This document shows positions 62,647 to 64,000 of a DNA stretch of 64,000 bases, one piece after another (the stretch's first letter is position 1; each line of letters begins with the position of its first letter). Location: NCBI RefSeq assembly GCF_900187355.1, contig NZ_LT906451.1:166001-230000 (forward strand), written 5' to 3'. The translations under genes were made by a program, and so were the position numbers. A model generated the notes under the pieces. That model saw nothing but the letters and a program-made list of their open reading frames with translations. It ran no database searches and was not told the origin of the DNA. The stretch comes from Legionella lansingensis. GTDB lineage: Bacteria > Pseudomonadota > Gammaproteobacteria > Legionellales > Legionellaceae.

Positions 62647-63112
62647 GAATTATGGGTTGGGGAAAGACAATCGTTTGCTATGTCACTTACCTGCAGATCT
62701 CAAACATTTTAAATCCATTACTATGGGCAAACCCGTTATCATGGGTAGAAATACTTTTGTTTCGATTGGTAAGCCTTTGCCAGGACGACAAAATATTGTA
62801 TTGAGTCGACAAGAAAGAGTTATTGAAGGAGTCGACGTGGTTGATTCTTTAAATCAGGCTTTGGCTTTGGTAGTTGGGGCTCCTGAGGTTATGATTATTG
62901 GTGGGGCAAGTGTCTATGAACAGGCCCTTCCGTTAGCATCTAGAATTTATTTAACAGTTATTCATCATCGGTTCCCAGCTGATGCTTTTTTCCCTAAATT
63001 CGATCAACAGGCTTGGCAAATAAGCGAGACGAGCATTCACCCAAAAGATGAAAAAAATAGTTATGATATGACCTTTTATCTTTATGAGCGCAATGAACAA
63101 AGGAGAATGTGA
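62612..63112 (+). CDS. folA: Dihydrofolate reductase
   Basis: A 166-aa enzyme reducing dihydrofolate to tetrahydrofolate. The pattern ISLIAAIDENYGLGKDNRLLC is followed by LPADLKHFKSITMGKPVIMG, then RNTFVSIGKPLPGRQNIVLS and MIIGGASVYEQALPLA. The acid at the active site is the Asp of the LPADLK block. It starts inside the end of pdxA (35-bp overlap) with AAGGA before the ATG, so translation is probably coupled. A hairpin terminator covers its stop codon. Confidence 0.97.
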   Translation: MPIISLIAAIDENYGLGKDNRLLCHLPADLKHFKSITMGKPVIMGRNTFVSIGKPLPGRQNIVLSRQERVIEGVDVVDSLNQALALVVGAPEVMIIGGASVYEQALPLASRIYLTVIHHRFPADAFFPKFDQQAWQISETSIHPKDEKNSYDMTFYLYERNEQRRM

Positions 63113-63135
63113 GTTTTGGGGTGGCTCACATTCTC
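63103..63135. terminator. Bidirectional terminator between folA and the DM9 gene
   Basis: GAGAATGTGAG (63103-63113) pairs with CTCACATTCTC (63125-63135), with an 11-base loop. GATTTTTTGATT follows, giving a T-run for the folA side. Confidence 0.8.
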
Positions 63136-63151
63136 GAAATTGATTTTTTGA

Positions 63152-63958
63152 TTAATGGTTTGTGCAATGGATTGTATTAAAACGATCAATAACACATCGT
63201 TCACCCCGGTGACTAGCGCAGGCCACTTTAAAAGGGGTTCTGACACAACCATAACCACAGGCAATATGCCCGAAATTATCACTAACACATTGCTGGTCTG
63301 GTGAAGCTGCACAGGCGACGTTATTAATAGAACGTATACAATTGTAGCCACAAGCTTGATTAAACGGCCCTTGTAGACATTGTTGATTTGTTTGACTGGG
63401 ATGACCATGATATTGGCTGTTAGATTGCTCATTATGCCTGTGATATTGCCCATTATGTCCGTGATGAAGAGAACCTCTCCCGGCTTCTACTAAGATCTGA
63501 TAGTTATTGGTAATGATTTCTTGTCCAGCGTAAGAAATGTTGCAATGGTTATAGCCCGGCCAGGTTTTACCCGGTTGCCTACTTCCTTTAAAGTAAGTTT
63601 GGCATAAAAACAAAGGGTTTCCATTAGTATCCCGCCCGATAGTTAAAGCTTCTCCTGGATTATTTGACCAGTAGACTCGACGAAACATGTCTTTGGAAGG
63701 AATCTCAAATTGATCAATCACATATTCCTTACCACCATAAGGCACATTGCAATGACCATATCCGGACCAAGTTTTGCCAGGCTGGGTGCTATTAAACAAT
63801 CTCGCCACACACAAAAATAACGGTTTTCCATCCGTATCAACACCTGTTTTTAGTGCATCTGCTAAAGGGTAGCTGTCCTCTCCATGGCGATGAATATTGC
63901 CAACTGCGAAGCTTGCTTGCATAAAAAAAGCAATCAGAAGTATATAAATGATGCGCAT
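63152..63958 (-). CDS. Secreted DM9-repeat protein with Cys-rich tail
   Basis: A 268-aa exported protein (signal peptide MRIIYILLIAFFMQASFA). Two DM9 (DUF3421) repeats follow: ALKTGVDTDGKPLFLCVARL...PGKTWSGYGHCNVPYGGKE, then ALTIGRDTNGNPLFLCQTYF...PGKTWPGYNHCNISYAGQE. The C-terminal third has a His/Gln/Asn-rich linker and repeated Cys motifs (QACGYNCIRSINNVACA, IACGYGCVRTPFKVACA). DM9 domains occur in invertebrate mannose-binding lectins, so glycan binding is possible. The promoter holds a perfect 15-bp palindrome. Convergent with folA. Confidence 0.85.
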   Translation of the reverse strand: MRIIYILLIAFFMQASFAVGNIHRHGEDSYPLADALKTGVDTDGKPLFLCVARLFNSTQPGKTWSGYGHCNVPYGGKEYVIDQFEIPSKDMFRRVYWSNNPGEALTIGRDTNGNPLFLCQTYFKGSRQPGKTWPGYNHCNISYAGQEIITNNYQILVEAGRGSLHHGHNGQYHRHNEQSNSQYHGHPSQTNQQCLQGPFNQACGYNCIRSINNVACAASPDQQCVSDNFGHIACGYGCVRTPFKVACASHRGERCVIDRFNTIHCTNH

Positions 63959-63970
63959 TAGTCAATCCTC

Positions 63971-63985
63971 ATTAACAGTGTTAAT
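63971..63985. promoter_or_regulatory. Operator-like palindrome upstream of the DM9 gene
   Basis: ATTAACA-G-TGTTAAT is a perfect 15-bp inverted repeat 12 bases before the ATG, next to the GAGGATT ribosome-binding region. It suggests repressor control, but the regulator is unknown. Confidence 0.5.
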
Positions 63986-64000
63986 AATTTGCGCACAAGA

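Noticed and set aside
1..64000. CRISPR array, prophage, integrase or complete insertion sequence
   Set aside because: No regularly spaced repeats, Cas genes, phage structural genes, integrases or transposases were found in the frames read.

Overview
The window looks like a chromosomal segment of a Legionella species or close relative. It is AT-rich DNA of a gamma-proteobacterium. The tmRNA tag reads ANDENFAGGEAVAA. Several genes are of types known mainly from Legionella: a mitochondrial-carrier-like protein behind a PmrA-type box, a large repeat protein typical of Dot/Icm effectors, and an orphan LuxR regulator of the kind common in Legionella. Species cannot be fixed from the sequence alone.

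Layout. 1-7.3 kb is core metabolism on the minus strand (gap, tkt), then a membrane protein, oligopeptidase A and an exported chorismate-lyase-like protein. 7.4-8.3 kb holds ssrA (tmRNA), a palindromic repeat and gene relics, including a decayed DinD-type gene; this is a plausible old integration site. 8.3-18.4 kb is accessory DNA: an AAC(6')-APH fusion, a lysine-rich histone-H1-like protein, a LysR regulator, a YheT-type hydrolase, a ClC channel, a Ser/Gly/Thr-rich secreted protein, a second APH-type kinase and the mitochondrial-carrier-like effector candidate. 18.7-28 kb has the 928-aa repeat protein, an exported M42 peptidase, a Cys-rich secreted peptide, a GGDEF diguanylate cyclase, an MHS transporter, a cupin and tRNA-Gly(CCC).

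28-34 kb: an MltA/3D-domain murein hydrolase and an AmpD-like amidase were evidently adjacent. They are now separated by about 2.2 kb carrying a LOG protein, a LuxR regulator and a small HTH-like protein. The insert is bounded by a 259-bp direct duplication of the 3' end of the mltA-like gene. 34-42 kb is mixed accessory DNA: a YeeE/YedE pair, a CapA protein, an AAC(3)-like enzyme, a methyltransferase, a desaturase and two transporters.

42.8-64 kb is mostly housekeeping: a CBS protein, an HPF-cold-shock fusion, YajQ, efp with divergent epmB, ppk, fadE, amgK-murU, and the lptD-surA-pdxA-folA run. Interspersed are effector-like proteins (540 aa, 252 aa) and, at the end, a secreted DM9-repeat protein. 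REP-like palindromes are scattered throughout, one of them in the ppk leader. No CRISPR array, intact insertion sequence, integrase or prophage was seen.
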